From the NCBI GenBank assembly GCA_003139095.1, contig PLHW01000041.1:124261-188260 (forward strand): 64,000 nucleotides of DNA, in the 5' to 3' direction. The notes beneath the pieces are model-generated. The model saw nothing but the letters and a program-made list of their open reading frames with translations, did no database searches and had not been told where the DNA came from. This stretch comes from Acidobacteriaceae bacterium (GTDB lineage Bacteria; Acidobacteriota; Terriglobia; Terriglobales; Acidobacteriaceae). This document shows, one piece after another, positions 16,708 to 25,763 of this stretch. Position numbers and translations under genes: made by a program. Numbering within the stretch: the first letter of the stretch is position 1; every line of letters starts with the position of its first letter.

Positions 16708-17678
16708 CGGCCCGCTCCCGCGCCCCGCGCCAATTCTTCTCCGGCCGTGTCTTCTTCAACAGGGCCGCTTGCCGTGCGTTCTCCGTCGCACCGGAAGTCC
16801 GCCGGTTCAGAGATCGCTTCCACTCTCGAATCGCCACCCCGGTCCCGCTCGTCCGTCGCGCGAAAATAAAGCGCGCGCAATTCCTCCGCGATTTGATCCG
16901 CGCCGGGTCTTTGACTTGCAGCCGCAGCGTGCGTCGCGAAACGATCGGCCCGAGCGCGCCCGGCAGCGGGTCGCTTCAAGATGCGATCCGCGGCCAACTC
17001 TCCCCGGTGCAGCAATAAAACTCGATTTGCCACCGCGGCCGCTTCGGCGAAGTTATGCGTGGCCACAAACACGGTGGTGCCTGCGCCGCTCTGGGCGCGG
17101 ATCATCGCCCAAAGCTGCGCCGTTGCAGCCGCGTCCAGGCTACGCGTCGGCTCGTCGAGCAACAGCACGCGCGGGCGTTTCACCAGCGCGCGCGCCAGCC
17201 CCAGCTTCTGATACATGCCGCTCGAAAACTTCATCACCAGCGTGTCCGACTGCTCCTCCAGTCCCGTCGCGCGCAGAACTTCTTCAATGCGCCCGCGCCG
17301 CTCGCGCCGCGGAACTTCATCGAGGGCCCCGAAAAAATCCAGGTTCTCGCGCGCCGAAAGCCGCGGGAAAAAAGATCGCTCCGTTGCCACCGCAATCCCG
17401 ACTTGCCGCCGCACCTCGCCCGCCTCGCGCCGCGCATCGCTGCCGCCCACGCGCACCGCCCCGGCGTCCGGAAGCAGCATGGTCGAGATGAGTTTGAGCG
17501 TGCTGGTTTTTCCGCTGCCGTTCGGCCCAAGCAGCGCCACCACGTCCGCGTTCCCGACCGAAAACGAAACGTCATTCAGCGCGACCGTCTCGCCCGCCCG
17601 CTCGCGCCCCACCCAGTTGAACAGCGCCGGGCGATGCCGAAATACCTTGCGCACGGATTCGAACCCGACCTGCTCCAT
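16704..17678 (-). CDS. ABC transporter ATP-binding protein
   Basis: 324 residues from the ATG at 17678 with AAGGA upstream. Walker A is GPNGSGKTS (about 53-61), the signature is FSSGMYQKLGLARAL (SSGMYQK replaces the usual LSGGQ), Walker B is RVLLLDEPTRSLD and the switch His is in FVATHNFAEA. It powers the ABC-2 permease with which it overlaps. The C-terminal 90 residues beyond the ATPase core are acidic and low in pattern. The head contains FNWVGRERAGETVALNDVSF, the region before the ATPase seen in the polysaccharide/teichoic-acid exporter branch; that hint is weak. Confidence 0.88.
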   Translation of the reverse strand: MEQVGFESVRKVFRHRPALFNWVGRERAGETVALNDVSFSVGNADVVALLGPNGSGKTSTLKLISTMLLPDAGAVRVGGSDARREAGEVRRQVGIAVATERSFFPRLSARENLDFFGALDEVPRRERRGRIEEVLRATGLEEQSDTLVMKFSSGMYQKLGLARALVKRPRVLLLDEPTRSLDAAATAQLWAMIRAQSGAGTTVFVATHNFAEAAAVANRVLLLHRGELAADRILKRPAAGRARADRFATHAAAASQRPGADQIAEELRALYFRATDERDRGGDSRVEAISEPADFRCDGERTASGPVEEDTAGEELARGAGAGR

Positions 17679-17799
17679 AGATCCTTGCAAACCCTTGCCG
17701 CCTGCGCGCCTGCGCTTCTGCGTGTGTACGATCGTGGTACGACGATGATGCTCCCTCAATAATGCCCGCCGCTGGCTGTGTAGTATAGTTCGCAGTCAG

Positions 17800-19134
17800 A
17801 TGCCCCAAGCATTGCTCTCGTCTCCTCCGCCGGCGTCTCTCCCGCACCAAAATAGTGCCCGCCAAAGAAGTGGCGCCAAAAATCGCTCCGATCAAAACCG
17901 TGCCGGCCAGGACGCCTTTGAATTGTTGTGCGCGTGCTCCTGCGCGAATCCCGGCCCCGAACATCTCGCGCGAATCAGCCAACTCATTGCCGCCGCGTCC
18001 GATTGGGACGATCTTCTCCCCCTCGCCGAGTACCATGGCGTCCTGCCACTCGTGGCGCGCAATTTGACCGATCATGCCGACGCGCTCCCGCCGCATATTG
18101 CCCACGCCCTCCGCTCCGCCTACGCGGCCAACCTTCGCCGTAATTTGTGGTTTGCCGCTGAGCTTCAGCGCATCCTGCGCCACTTCGCGCAAACAAACGT
18201 GCGCTCCCTTCCTTATAAAGGACCGGTGCTGGCGCAATCCGCCTATGGCGATCTCGCGTTGCGCGCGTTCTCCGACCTCGACCTGCTGATTTCGCCCAAC
18301 GACTTCACCCGCGCCAAACAGTCGCTCGCCGAACTCGGCTACCGTCCCTCGAAGCCATTTACTCCCGCAGTCGAGCGCCTCTGGCTGCGCACCGGTTATG
18401 AGCGATCGTTCGACGGCCCCGCGGGAAAAAATCTCGTCGAACTGCAATGGAGCCTGCTTCCGCGCTTCTACGCGGTCGACGCGCGTGCCGCCGACTTCGC
18501 CTTCGACGACTTGCTCGCCCGCTCGGGCCGTATTGCGCTCGGCTCGCCCGGAACTCGCGCGCCCAGAGCGCATTCAGTTCCACCCGATTCGGCTCCAGTT
18601 GACCCAGCCCGCTCTTACTTCGAGCCGCACATTCCGTGCCTCTCTCCCGAAGATTCGCTGCTGGTCCTCTGCCTCCACGCCGCCAAGCATCTCTGGACGC
18701 GTCTTATCTGGGTCGCCGACATCGCCGAAAGTTTGCGCACGCCGAACCTCGACGTCAGCCAAGTCATCACGCGCGCCCGCGCTCTCGGCATCTCACGCAT
18801 TCTCGGCGTGAGTTTCTGGCTCGCAAAAAATCTGCTCGGCGCTCGCCTGCCGGAAGTCGCCCGCGAGTTTCTTGCCAGCGATCCCGCCATCGTGCCGCTC
18901 GGCCAAGCCTGCGCCGCCCGCCTGAAGCGCGCCGCAACTTACGATTTCGAATCCGCCGAATACTTCAGGCAAGTGCTTAGTTTACGGGAGCGCCGCAGCG
19001 ACCGCTGGCGCTATCTCTGGCGCCTTGCGTCCACGCCCGGCCCAGGCGACATCGATGCAGTGGCACTGCCGGAGGCGATATTCCCGCTTTATCGCGCGGT
19101 GCGCATTGGCCGCCTGCTGCGAAAGCTAGCCTAA
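17800..19134 (+). CDS. Nucleotidyltransferase-like protein (NTP_transf_5 type)
   Basis: 444 residues. The core GPVLAQSAYGDLALRAFSDL followed by DLLISPNDFTRAKQSLAELG (about 145-180) has the G-x-R-x-x-x-D-x-D pattern of the uncharacterised nucleotidyltransferase family often found in polysaccharide or lasso-peptide clusters. ERSFDGPAGKNLVELQWSLL and CLHAAKHLWTRLIWVADIAE are further family blocks. The two Asp residues in FSDLDLL would bind metal. No neighbour suggests a substrate. Residues 215-250 are a Pro/Ala-rich insert. It is divergent from the ABC pair. Confidence 0.78.
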   Translation: MPQALLSSPPPASLPHQNSARQRSGAKNRSDQNRAGQDAFELLCACSCANPGPEHLARISQLIAAASDWDDLLPLAEYHGVLPLVARNLTDHADALPPHIAHALRSAYAANLRRNLWFAAELQRILRHFAQTNVRSLPYKGPVLAQSAYGDLALRAFSDLDLLISPNDFTRAKQSLAELGYRPSKPFTPAVERLWLRTGYERSFDGPAGKNLVELQWSLLPRFYAVDARAADFAFDDLLARSGRIALGSPGTRAPRAHSVPPDSAPVDPARSYFEPHIPCLSPEDSLLVLCLHAAKHLWTRLIWVADIAESLRTPNLDVSQVITRARALGISRILGVSFWLAKNLLGARLPEVAREFLASDPAIVPLGQACAARLKRAATYDFESAEYFRQVLSLRERRSDRWRYLWRLASTPGPGDIDAVALPEAIFPLYRAVRIGRLLRKLA

Positions 19135-19159
19135 GGAGGAAACTCCTCTTCACGTCGCA

Positions 19160-20437
19160 TCACTGCGAGATTTTGTAGACGATACCGGCGTAATCAGCTC
19201 CGCCGCCAGTTACGCCGAAGAGATTTCCCTGGCTGTCGGGAATCACCCCGCTGTTCGGCTCTTCTCCGTCACCGGGTGCTCCGCCAAAACTGTATAGTAT
19301 CTTCTCGATCCAAACGCCGCCGGACAGGGAAAGCTCAAACACTGTGCCTCGGTTGGCCGTCCCGCCATAAAAAGTAGTTCCATACAGTTTGCTGTTGTAG
19401 AAAGTGACCGGTGCCATTGGATAGATGTTCCCGGAGAACGAATAGAGCACGGTCTCCGTCCAACTGCCGCCGTTTGGCGAAAGCTCGAAAACAGTGCCCC
19501 CTCCGCTGCTCCCGCCCTGCCAGGTAGTGCCATAGAGATTGCCCCCGATATCGGAGGTCAAGCTCGCGAAAAAGGGTATTAACCCATCCCCCGCAAAGCT
19601 GCCGAAATCGTGCAGGATCGCTTCCGTCCAGCCATCCGGACCCGGTGACAACTCAAAAGCAGTCCCCTTGTTGTACGCGCCGCCATATTGCGTCGTACCG
19701 TAAAGATTTCCGGCCCCGTCGAGGATGAGATTTCCATTCGGCCACTGGCCGTCGCCATAGTTCTGCCCAAGAAAATCGTGGATCACCGTGTACTTCCATT
19801 TCTCTTTCTTCGCCCCCTTGGCCGGCGGCGACAGCTCGAATACCACGCCGCATCGCAGCTTGGGCTTGGGCTTGGTCTGGCAGAGACTACCGCCAAGTTG
19901 GGTCACTCCATAGAGGTTGCCGTCGGCATCCAGCGCGAGCCCGCCGAACGGCTCATGAACATCTCTTTGAGGAGTCAGGATGGTCTCAGTCCAGTTGCCC
20001 TTACCGTCAGGACTAAGCTCATACACCGCGCCGACCCCGCCGAGCTTGTACCCTTCGAGAACACCATAGAGGTTGCCGGCCTTATCCATGATGAGGCTGC
20101 CCTCGGGTACGCCCCCATCCCCTGGGGCCCCAAACGAATGCAACATGGTCTCGACCCACGCCCCGTCCTGCAGGGAAAGCTCGAATACCATACCCCAGTC
20201 GTAGAACCCTCCATAAGGTGTCACACCATAGAGGTTTCCGGCTGGATCCTCAATCAGATTAAAGGTCTGCGGATAATATCCGCTATATCCATCGGGCTCT
20301 CCGGTGAAGGTATGGAGGATCGTTTCGGTTGCGGCCAGCGCTGGGACTGCCAGCAGCGCGCTGAGACCGATTGCCGCTCCCCAGCTGATCGCGATGGACG
20401 CGATCGCTCTGCGCTTATAGCTAAGGTATTTCGCCAC
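19160..20437 (-). CDS. Secreted GloVer tandem-repeat protein
   Basis: 425 residues, GTG start behind GGAGGT. A signal peptide (about 1-35, ending LLAVPALAAT) precedes at least seven repeats of the form GNLYGTTWQGG...GGTVFELS, the choice-of-anchor tandem repeat called GloVer, which is expected to form a beta-propeller. The last unit ends near GNLFGVTGGG. Such proteins are common and expanded in Acidobacteriota and are presumed extracellular; no activity is known. The repeats are imperfect but keep the alternation of Gly-Asn-Leu-Tyr-Gly and Val-Phe-Glu-Leu. Confidence 0.9.
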   Translation of the reverse strand: MAKYLSYKRRAIASIAISWGAAIGLSALLAVPALAATETILHTFTGEPDGYSGYYPQTFNLIEDPAGNLYGVTPYGGFYDWGMVFELSLQDGAWVETMLHSFGAPGDGGVPEGSLIMDKAGNLYGVLEGYKLGGVGAVYELSPDGKGNWTETILTPQRDVHEPFGGLALDADGNLYGVTQLGGSLCQTKPKPKLRCGVVFELSPPAKGAKKEKWKYTVIHDFLGQNYGDGQWPNGNLILDGAGNLYGTTQYGGAYNKGTAFELSPGPDGWTEAILHDFGSFAGDGLIPFFASLTSDIGGNLYGTTWQGGSSGGGTVFELSPNGGSWTETVLYSFSGNIYPMAPVTFYNSKLYGTTFYGGTANRGTVFELSLSGGVWIEKILYSFGGAPGDGEEPNSGVIPDSQGNLFGVTGGGADYAGIVYKISQ

Positions 20438-20774
20438 GGTGATCGACCTCCTTCGAGCGGAGTTCTCCGGAACGAGTGCCGTGCGAGTTGCCCATGGAAG
20501 CGGGCCTTCCAGTAAGGGAAGCCGCAGCAGAACCCGGCAATTATAACCGCTCCGGGCGCAATGATATGAAAGTTATGTAAGTTACTTTTCGAGGCTCTCA
20601 GCCATGGGTATCCTCGATGCAGAAAGCACGCCGTGTCGGCTCTCGCATACCATCCTGCGTGCGGCGTTCACACCGGACCGACTCCCAATTCCAGCCGCCC
20701 ACACTGTCGTTGCCTTGCCCCCGGTTGTGGAGCATAATCAAAGTGGCTGCCATCAGCGCCCGAACACTCTTCGC
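20438..20774. other. Divergent intergenic region, 337 bp
   Basis: It lies between the GloVer gene and pgsA. Apart from the GGAGGT of the GloVer gene (near 20448-20453) I see no firm promoter pair, hairpin or repeat. The pgsA frame stays open to 20604, so the exact pgsA start, and hence the size of this gap, is uncertain. Confidence 0.4.
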
Positions 20775-21428
20775 GTGAATCTCCCCAACTACATCACGCT
20801 CACCCGCATCGCGGCCATCCCGCTGCTGATCTGGATTCTGTGTACTCCGCGCCTTTCTGACACCAATGGCGAGCGCGAAATTCTCGCCTCGACCGTCTTC
20901 GTTCTCGCCTCCATCACCGACGGCATCGACGGCTATCTCGCGCGCCGGCGCGGCCAGATTACCACCATGGGCATGCTGCTCGATCCGCTCGCCGACAAAC
21001 TGCTGATCGCCGCCGCCTTCATCGCTCTCGTGCAGTTCAATCCCGTCCTCGTGCCCGCGTGGATCGCCGTGGTAATTATTGGCCGCGAATTCCTCGTCAG
21101 CGGCCTCCGTTCCATAGCCGCGTCCGAAGGCTTCACCATTCAAGCCAGCGAACTCGGCAAGTTCAAAATGCTGGTGCAAATCATCTCGGTCGTCGCCGTG
21201 ATCCTGGCGCGCCGCTGGCATGACTGGCCCTTAGGCCGTGTTTATGTTTTCCCCGTCCACTGGATCGCGCTGCTGGCGATCTGGTTCATGGTGCTGCTCT
21301 CGCTGGTCTCGGCCGTCGACTACTTTGTCGGCTTCTGGTCGCGCATCGACCGCACCTCCGAGAAGCGGCGCAAACGGCGGGCCTTCGTCCTTTCACGGCG
21401 GAGGAAACGCGATGTCCAGACTGTCTGA
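20775..21428 (+). CDS. pgsA: CDP-diacylglycerol-glycerol-3-phosphate 3-phosphatidyltransferase
   Basis: About 217 residues, integral membrane. The CDP-alcohol phosphotransferase motif D-x2-D-G-x2-A-R-x8-G-x3-D-x3-D is complete in DGIDGYLARRRGQITTMGML followed by LDPLADK, with NLPNYITLTRIAAIPLL at the front as in PgsA. It makes phosphatidylglycerol phosphate from CDP-diacylglycerol. I placed the start at the GTG before NLPNYITL on family grounds; no good ribosome site is visible, and the frame continues open to 20604. Its last 17 bases overlap the AMMECR1 gene. Confidence 0.88.
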   Translation: MNLPNYITLTRIAAIPLLIWILCTPRLSDTNGEREILASTVFVLASITDGIDGYLARRRGQITTMGMLLDPLADKLLIAAAFIALVQFNPVLVPAWIAVVIIGREFLVSGLRSIAASEGFTIQASELGKFKMLVQIISVVAVILARRWHDWPLGRVYVFPVHWIALLAIWFMVLLSLVSAVDYFVGFWSRIDRTSEKRRKRRAFVLSRRRKRDVQTV

Positions 21429-22101
21429 AGATTCGGCCGCGCCCCCACTGGCCGGAAGCGCCACGCCTGAGTTCACCCTCGAACAACGCCGCATCCTCCT
21501 CGGCATCGCTCGCGCCTCCATTGCCTCCGCCCTGGCTGGCGAACCGCTCCCCGATCTCCCGCCCGCATCAACCCTGCTTTCGCCGCCTGATTCAACCTCC
21601 GCAGCTTCATCTACGATTCCAGCCTCATCCTTCTCGCCCGACCTCTTGCGCACGCTCCGCCAACCCCGCGGCGTCTTCACCACGCTTTACCTGGGCGGCG
21701 ATTTACGCGGATGCGTCGGCTACCCGCTACCAATCCGCCCGTTGTTTCGCGCCATCGCCGAAACAGCCCGCGCCGCCGCCTTCGAGGACACACGTTTCTG
21801 GCCCGTTAAGCCGGAAGAGGCCCCCCACCTAAAGATCTCGCTCAGCGTCCTCTCTCCGTTGTTCCCAATTTCCGCCAGCCAAGTCGAGGTCGGCCGCCAC
21901 GGTCTGCTGATCTCTGACGGCAGACAACGCGGCCTGCTGCTCCCGCAGGTCCCCATCGAGCACGGATGGGATCGCGAAACCTTTCTCGCGCAGACCTGCC
22001 ACAAAGCGGGCCTGCCCCTCGACGCGTGGCGAAAACCGGCTACCCTCGAGGCTTTCACCGCCGAGGTATTTGGCGACGACGACTTTCCCCAGTTAACTTA
22101 A
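21412..22101 (+). CDS. AMMECR1-domain protein (AmmeMemoRadiSam system protein A)
   Basis: 229 residues; the ATG at 21412 has GGAGG upstream and overlaps the pgsA end. The diagnostic LRGCVGY (about 100) is the near-invariant AMMECR1 block, preceded by RGVFTTLYLGGD and followed by FRAIAETARAAAFEDTRFWP and the VGRHGLLISDGRQRGLLLPQ strand pair. A Ser/Pro-rich linker (about 40-75) lies between the first helix and the rest, longer than usual. In other genomes this protein associates with Memo-like and radical SAM proteins of unknown biochemistry; neither partner is in the window. Confidence 0.88.
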   Translation: MSRLSEDSAAPPLAGSATPEFTLEQRRILLGIARASIASALAGEPLPDLPPASTLLSPPDSTSAASSTIPASSFSPDLLRTLRQPRGVFTTLYLGGDLRGCVGYPLPIRPLFRAIAETARAAAFEDTRFWPVKPEEAPHLKISLSVLSPLFPISASQVEVGRHGLLISDGRQRGLLLPQVPIEHGWDRETFLAQTCHKAGLPLDAWRKPATLEAFTAEVFGDDDFPQLT

Positions 22102-22522
22102 TTTCCGCGCCCCGCATCCGACTGAGTGAACGCCGATGCGCTTCCGGTCCGCGCAACATTGGCGGCAAACAGTGGCGGCAAAGACGGGCGGCAAAGGGAG
22201 ATGGCACGTTAGTGACCTTGTCTTCCATTGCAATCGGCGTAAGCTGCGCGTAAGTAGTCTTCCAGCCGAGGTCAACATGGAACTCGCCGTTGTAGTTGTT
22301 GTGCTGCTCGTTGCAGGTGCTTCCATCCCCGGAGATTGGCACATCCTGTTTTATCGCTGATTTTGTCGATGAAGAGTGCCCTGCTCTTCGTCCATCGCCG
22401 AAGATCCCTCCCCTCAGTTCGTCGCTGACTTGCGCGCAAAACCGCCAAACCCGTCTCACGCTCGCGGGAAAAGAAACTTCGCGATCACCAGATGGACGCA
22501 AAGTAAAGTCACGACCCCAATA
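22102..22522. other. Gene-free region, possibly holding a decayed secreted-protein fragment
   Basis: No intact gene. On the minus strand between about 22200 and 22350 one frame reads STCNEQHNNYNGEFHVDLGW and TTYAQLTPIAMED, a composition unlike a shadow frame, so it may be the relic of an exported protein. There is no supporting start, signal peptide or neighbour. The rest shows nothing. Confidence 0.3.
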
Positions 22523-22549
22523 GAAAAAGGGCAGATGCAATCTGCCCTT
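22523..22549 (-). terminator. Intrinsic terminator for the gene ending at 22570
   Basis: On the minus strand AAGGGCAGAT pairs with ATCTGCCCTT around a three-base loop, followed by a TTTTTC run. It lies 21 bp beyond the stop codon. The stem has few mismatches and could also work in the opposite direction. Confidence 0.88.
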
Positions 22550-22569
22550 CCCCTCCCTTACTTTACTTC

Positions 22570-23538
22570 TTAGTCCTGATCGTCGAGCTGCACCGTATCG
22601 CCCGCCAGAATATCCTCCAGCGCAAACACCACCATCGCGGACGATGACGTCGGAGTCGTACCGACGATCACCACTTCGCCCACCGATCGCCGCGGCAAAT
22701 CGCCCACCAGAATATTCGGCCCCTTGCCTCTGGTCATTCGCGTGGCTTCAAAAGTCGGCGAGTGCATCTGCGTGTCTTCCGAGATCTGCGCCTTAAACGA
22801 CAGCGAGTCGACCGGATCCTTGATCGTCGAAGTGTACGAGCGCACCACCCGGAAGTAGTCGCCCACCTTCACGCCCTGATTCGCGCCCACGTTCAGGTAG
22901 AGCTTGACGCCCGATCCCAGAATCGTGTCAAAGTCCTTGCCCAGCACGATGCGCCCGCTCAACTTGCCATTCGGAGGCGCAAAACGGTCAAAGTGGCCCG
23001 GCACGTGAAACGCAACCATCGACTTGTCGACAAACGGAACCGCGACATCGCCCGGGTTGATCGGATCGCAACTGAACTCCACCTGCGCGATCGCGCTCTT
23101 GCTGCGCGTGTCCAGAATGCGCACCCGCCCAATTTCTCCATACGGATGCCCGATGCTGGCCAGCATCTTGCGCATCCCCGGATAGATTTCATACTCGTTC
23201 ACATCGCGCAATTCGCGCACAATCGAGTACAACTGTCCAGCCTGGTAGCCCGTTCCCGACAGATAGACGATCTCGCCAATCTCAAACTTGGTCGACGTCG
23301 GCGTCTGCAACCCGCCGTTCACGTATCTGGCATCCGGAATTCTGTCCTTTGAGATAAAGCCGGCGCAATAAATATCGGCTTGCGTCGGAGTCTGGAAGCG
23401 CACAAACGGAACGTTCGCCGTGGTCTCGATAATGCCATTCGCGCCCGGCGTCGCCGTCATAGTCGAGGTAAGCATAGGCGTCGACTGGCCCACCGCCAGG
23501 CTCGCCACCAGCAGTACTAACAATCCTGTTTTCTTCAT
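22570..23538 (-). CDS. Hypothetical exported protein with internally duplicated barrel-like domain
   Basis: 322 residues from the ATG at 23538. Residues 1-17 (MKKTGLLVLLVASLAVG) are a signal peptide. Two similar blocks stand out: GRVRILDTRSKSAIAQVEFS ending in INPGD, and GEVVIVGTTPTSSSAMVVFA ending in ILAGD. Both have the G-x-V-x-I, S-x-x-A-x-V, I-x-x-GD pattern seen in FlgT C-terminal-like and related beta-barrels. LNVGANQGVKVGDYFRVVR is another FlgT/LysM-like strand pair. There is no flagellar gene nearby, so an envelope role of unknown kind is all that can be said. A strong terminator follows. Confidence 0.7.
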   Translation of the reverse strand: MKKTGLLVLLVASLAVGQSTPMLTSTMTATPGANGIIETTANVPFVRFQTPTQADIYCAGFISKDRIPDARYVNGGLQTPTSTKFEIGEIVYLSGTGYQAGQLYSIVRELRDVNEYEIYPGMRKMLASIGHPYGEIGRVRILDTRSKSAIAQVEFSCDPINPGDVAVPFVDKSMVAFHVPGHFDRFAPPNGKLSGRIVLGKDFDTILGSGVKLYLNVGANQGVKVGDYFRVVRSYTSTIKDPVDSLSFKAQISEDTQMHSPTFEATRMTRGKGPNILVGDLPRRSVGEVVIVGTTPTSSSAMVVFALEDILAGDTVQLDDQD

Positions 23539-23754
23539 GTTGACTCCAGCCCCCAACTCCCAAACCGCTCCCGCCCGCCCAGCTATCTCTCTGGGAAGAC
23601 TAGGGTTATACCCGAAAAGTAACAAGCGCCGAGTAAGGGGTCAAGGTTACGGGGGTATCAGGAGCCTTGCCTCCCAAAGTGTTTGTTGACTGATTGTGCA
23701 ATCGGCTGTTGCATCTGAGCTTACGCCCTTGTAATATCGCGCCGATCACTTGCA

Positions 23755-25317
23755 ATGGCCATAGCGTCCTCTTCTAACCTCGCGCCTCGCGCTTTACCCC
23801 TCCGGCTGCCCAAAGTCTGCCTTGCCATCAGCGCCGATACCCCCGATGAATTGCTCGAGATCGCCGAATCCTTGGCCCGCGATAACCCCTTTATGGAGTT
23901 TCGCTTAGATTACCTGAAGGCACCCCTGGCTGCGATTCCAAAAATCCGCCGCTTCCTTGAAACCCATCAATACGTCACTGCTATCGCCACCTGCCGTCGC
24001 GCCGAACATGGCGGCAAGTTCAAAGGGTCGCTTGCCTCCGAGTTAGCCACTCTCAACAAAGCCCAGGAGGCCGGCTGCCAGATCGTCGACCTCGAACTCG
24101 AAAGCGCGCTCAAGACCAAGCCCGAAGTGCTCGCCCGCCTGCGCAAGAGCGCCGGCCTCATCATCTCTTCCCACGACTTCCGCGCCACCCGCAACCTCGA
24201 GCCCACGCTCGATAAAATGCTCAGAATCCCCGCCGACTTCTACAAGATTGTCACCACCGCCACCACCCTCTCTGACAATGTGACGATGATGAAGTTCCTC
24301 CAGGCCCAAAGCGACAAGCACGCCCTCCTCGGCCTGTGCATGGGCGAGCAGGGCATTATCAGCCGTGTGCTCAGCGTGCGCGCCGGCAGCGTCTTCACCT
24401 TCGGCGCCGTCAGTGCCCACTCCAAAACCGCTCCCGGACAGGTCAGCGCCCGCGATCTGCGCAGCATCTATCGCATCGAGCAGGTCGACGCCGCCACCCG
24501 CATCTACGGAGTCGCCGGCGATCCCATCGAGCATTCGCTTTCCCCGGCCATCATGAACGCCGCCCTCCGCCGCGAGAACGTGAACGGCGTCTACGTCGCT
24601 CTCCACGCCAGGACGCTCAAGGACCTCATGCACTGCGTCCGCGAAATTCCCCTCCACGGCTTAAGCGTCACCATGCCGTACAAGCAGGCAATCGTCGAAC
24701 ACCTCGATAACACCGACGGCCACACCGCCAAAATCGGCGCCTGTAACACCGTCGTTCGCGGCCAGGACGGCAAGCTCTACGGCTTCAACACCGATCTCTT
24801 CGGTGTAATTCGTCCGCTCGAACAGCGCATGACCATCGAGAAGTCGAAGATTCTCGTCATCGGTGCTGGGGGCGCGGCCCGCGCCGCCGTCTTCGGATTA
24901 AAGGAGCGCGGCGCCGAAGTCTGGATTCTGAACCGCAGCGCGGTCAAGGCCCAGAAACTCGCCCGCCAAGCCAAGGCGCGCGTCATCAAACGCGCCGACG
25001 TCCGCAAAACCGCCTTCGACCTGATCATCAATGCCACGCCGGTTGGCATGGGCAACACGCGCGACTGCCCGCTCAAAGACGATGAGATTCAGGCCAAAAT
25101 CGTCTTCGATATGGTCTACGACCCGGTCGAAACCCACCTCTTGCAGGTCGCGCGCGCCAAAGGCATCGCCGTCATTCCCGGCATCGAGATGTTCGTCCAC
25201 CAGGCCGCCCGCCAGTTCGAAATCTGGACCGGCAAGCCCGCCCCCGCCAGCGAAATGCTCCGCGTAATCACCGTCTCTTTACAGGAGCGCCTGAAAGAGC
25301 GCAGCGCAAAAAAGTAG
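23755..25317 (+). CDS. aroDE: Fused 3-dehydroquinate dehydratase (type I) and shikimate dehydrogenase
   Basis: 520 residues combining two consecutive shikimate-pathway steps. Residues about 18-235 are type I dehydroquinate dehydratase: His140 in ISSHDF and Schiff-base Lys164 in DFYKIVTTAT. Residues about 248-515 are shikimate dehydrogenase: SLSP at 261-264, Lys310 in VTMPYK, the NADP loop GAGGAARAA (370-378), INATPVGMG and PGIEMFVHQAA. The fusion order matches the plant bifunctional enzyme and is known in several bacterial lineages. Channelling between the sites is plausible. No aro neighbours. The upstream 120 bp are AT-richer and probably hold the promoter. Confidence 0.94.
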   Translation: MAIASSSNLAPRALPLRLPKVCLAISADTPDELLEIAESLARDNPFMEFRLDYLKAPLAAIPKIRRFLETHQYVTAIATCRRAEHGGKFKGSLASELATLNKAQEAGCQIVDLELESALKTKPEVLARLRKSAGLIISSHDFRATRNLEPTLDKMLRIPADFYKIVTTATTLSDNVTMMKFLQAQSDKHALLGLCMGEQGIISRVLSVRAGSVFTFGAVSAHSKTAPGQVSARDLRSIYRIEQVDAATRIYGVAGDPIEHSLSPAIMNAALRRENVNGVYVALHARTLKDLMHCVREIPLHGLSVTMPYKQAIVEHLDNTDGHTAKIGACNTVVRGQDGKLYGFNTDLFGVIRPLEQRMTIEKSKILVIGAGGAARAAVFGLKERGAEVWILNRSAVKAQKLARQAKARVIKRADVRKTAFDLIINATPVGMGNTRDCPLKDDEIQAKIVFDMVYDPVETHLLQVARAKGIAVIPGIEMFVHQAARQFEIWTGKPAPASEMLRVITVSLQERLKERSAKK

Positions 25318-25763
25318 CTCTCAGCCGCGAGCTCTGAACTTGAGTCCGTCCATTTATGATCGGCAGTACCGCTCCTGCTTCCAGGCGTGAGATCGGGCCT
25401 GTTAGCTGAGTGTTTACTAAAGCCCCTTGGCAGAGAGACTTAGGACAGTTACAGCTTTCTGTCCTCTCCTCCGTAGCGAGCATGGCGAGCGGCGTGTCTA
25501 GTTAGCTCTGACTTCTTGGCTCGTAACCCCGTTAGCTTGAAACTCGACGCTAACTCTCGTTTTGAGACGCCCCCCGATGCACTTCCATGAACAAAGGTTG
25601 CAAATTGATCCAAACTGAGGTAATGTGGCTCTAGACGCGGGACTTCGCGTCTGTCTCGTCTCAACTTAAAACAAACTAAATCGTCTTCCAGGTAGGAGCA
25701 GCCCCAAGCTTTTAACAAAATCTAAAGGGTGCCCAAGGCCCCGGTGCAATTCGGAGAGAATGC
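25318..25763. other. 446 bp gap between aroDE and gvpF/L-like gene
   Basis: No supported gene. It begins with a short CTCTCAGCCGCGAGCTC word-type hairpin (25318-25334) related to the ACTGAGAG arrays. A small stem GACGCG-CGCGTC lies near 25634-25651. The region is AT-richer than its neighbours and probably carries the promoter of the downstream gene, but no firm -35/-10 pair is visible. Confidence 0.4.

Noticed and set aside
17572-18573. 333-codon minus-strand frame over the nucleotidyltransferase-like gene
   Set aside because: Antisense to a family-matching protein and composed of low-pattern Gly/Arg/Glu sequence.
23660-23755. TTGACT...TAATAT as an aroDE promoter
   Set aside because: Spacing between the hexamers does not fit 16-18 bases in any pairing I could make.
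25449-25718. 89-codon minus-strand frame in the gap before the gvpF/L gene
   Set aside because: Composition is not absurd, but there is no ribosome site, no family pattern and no neighbour support; the gap is better read as regulatory.
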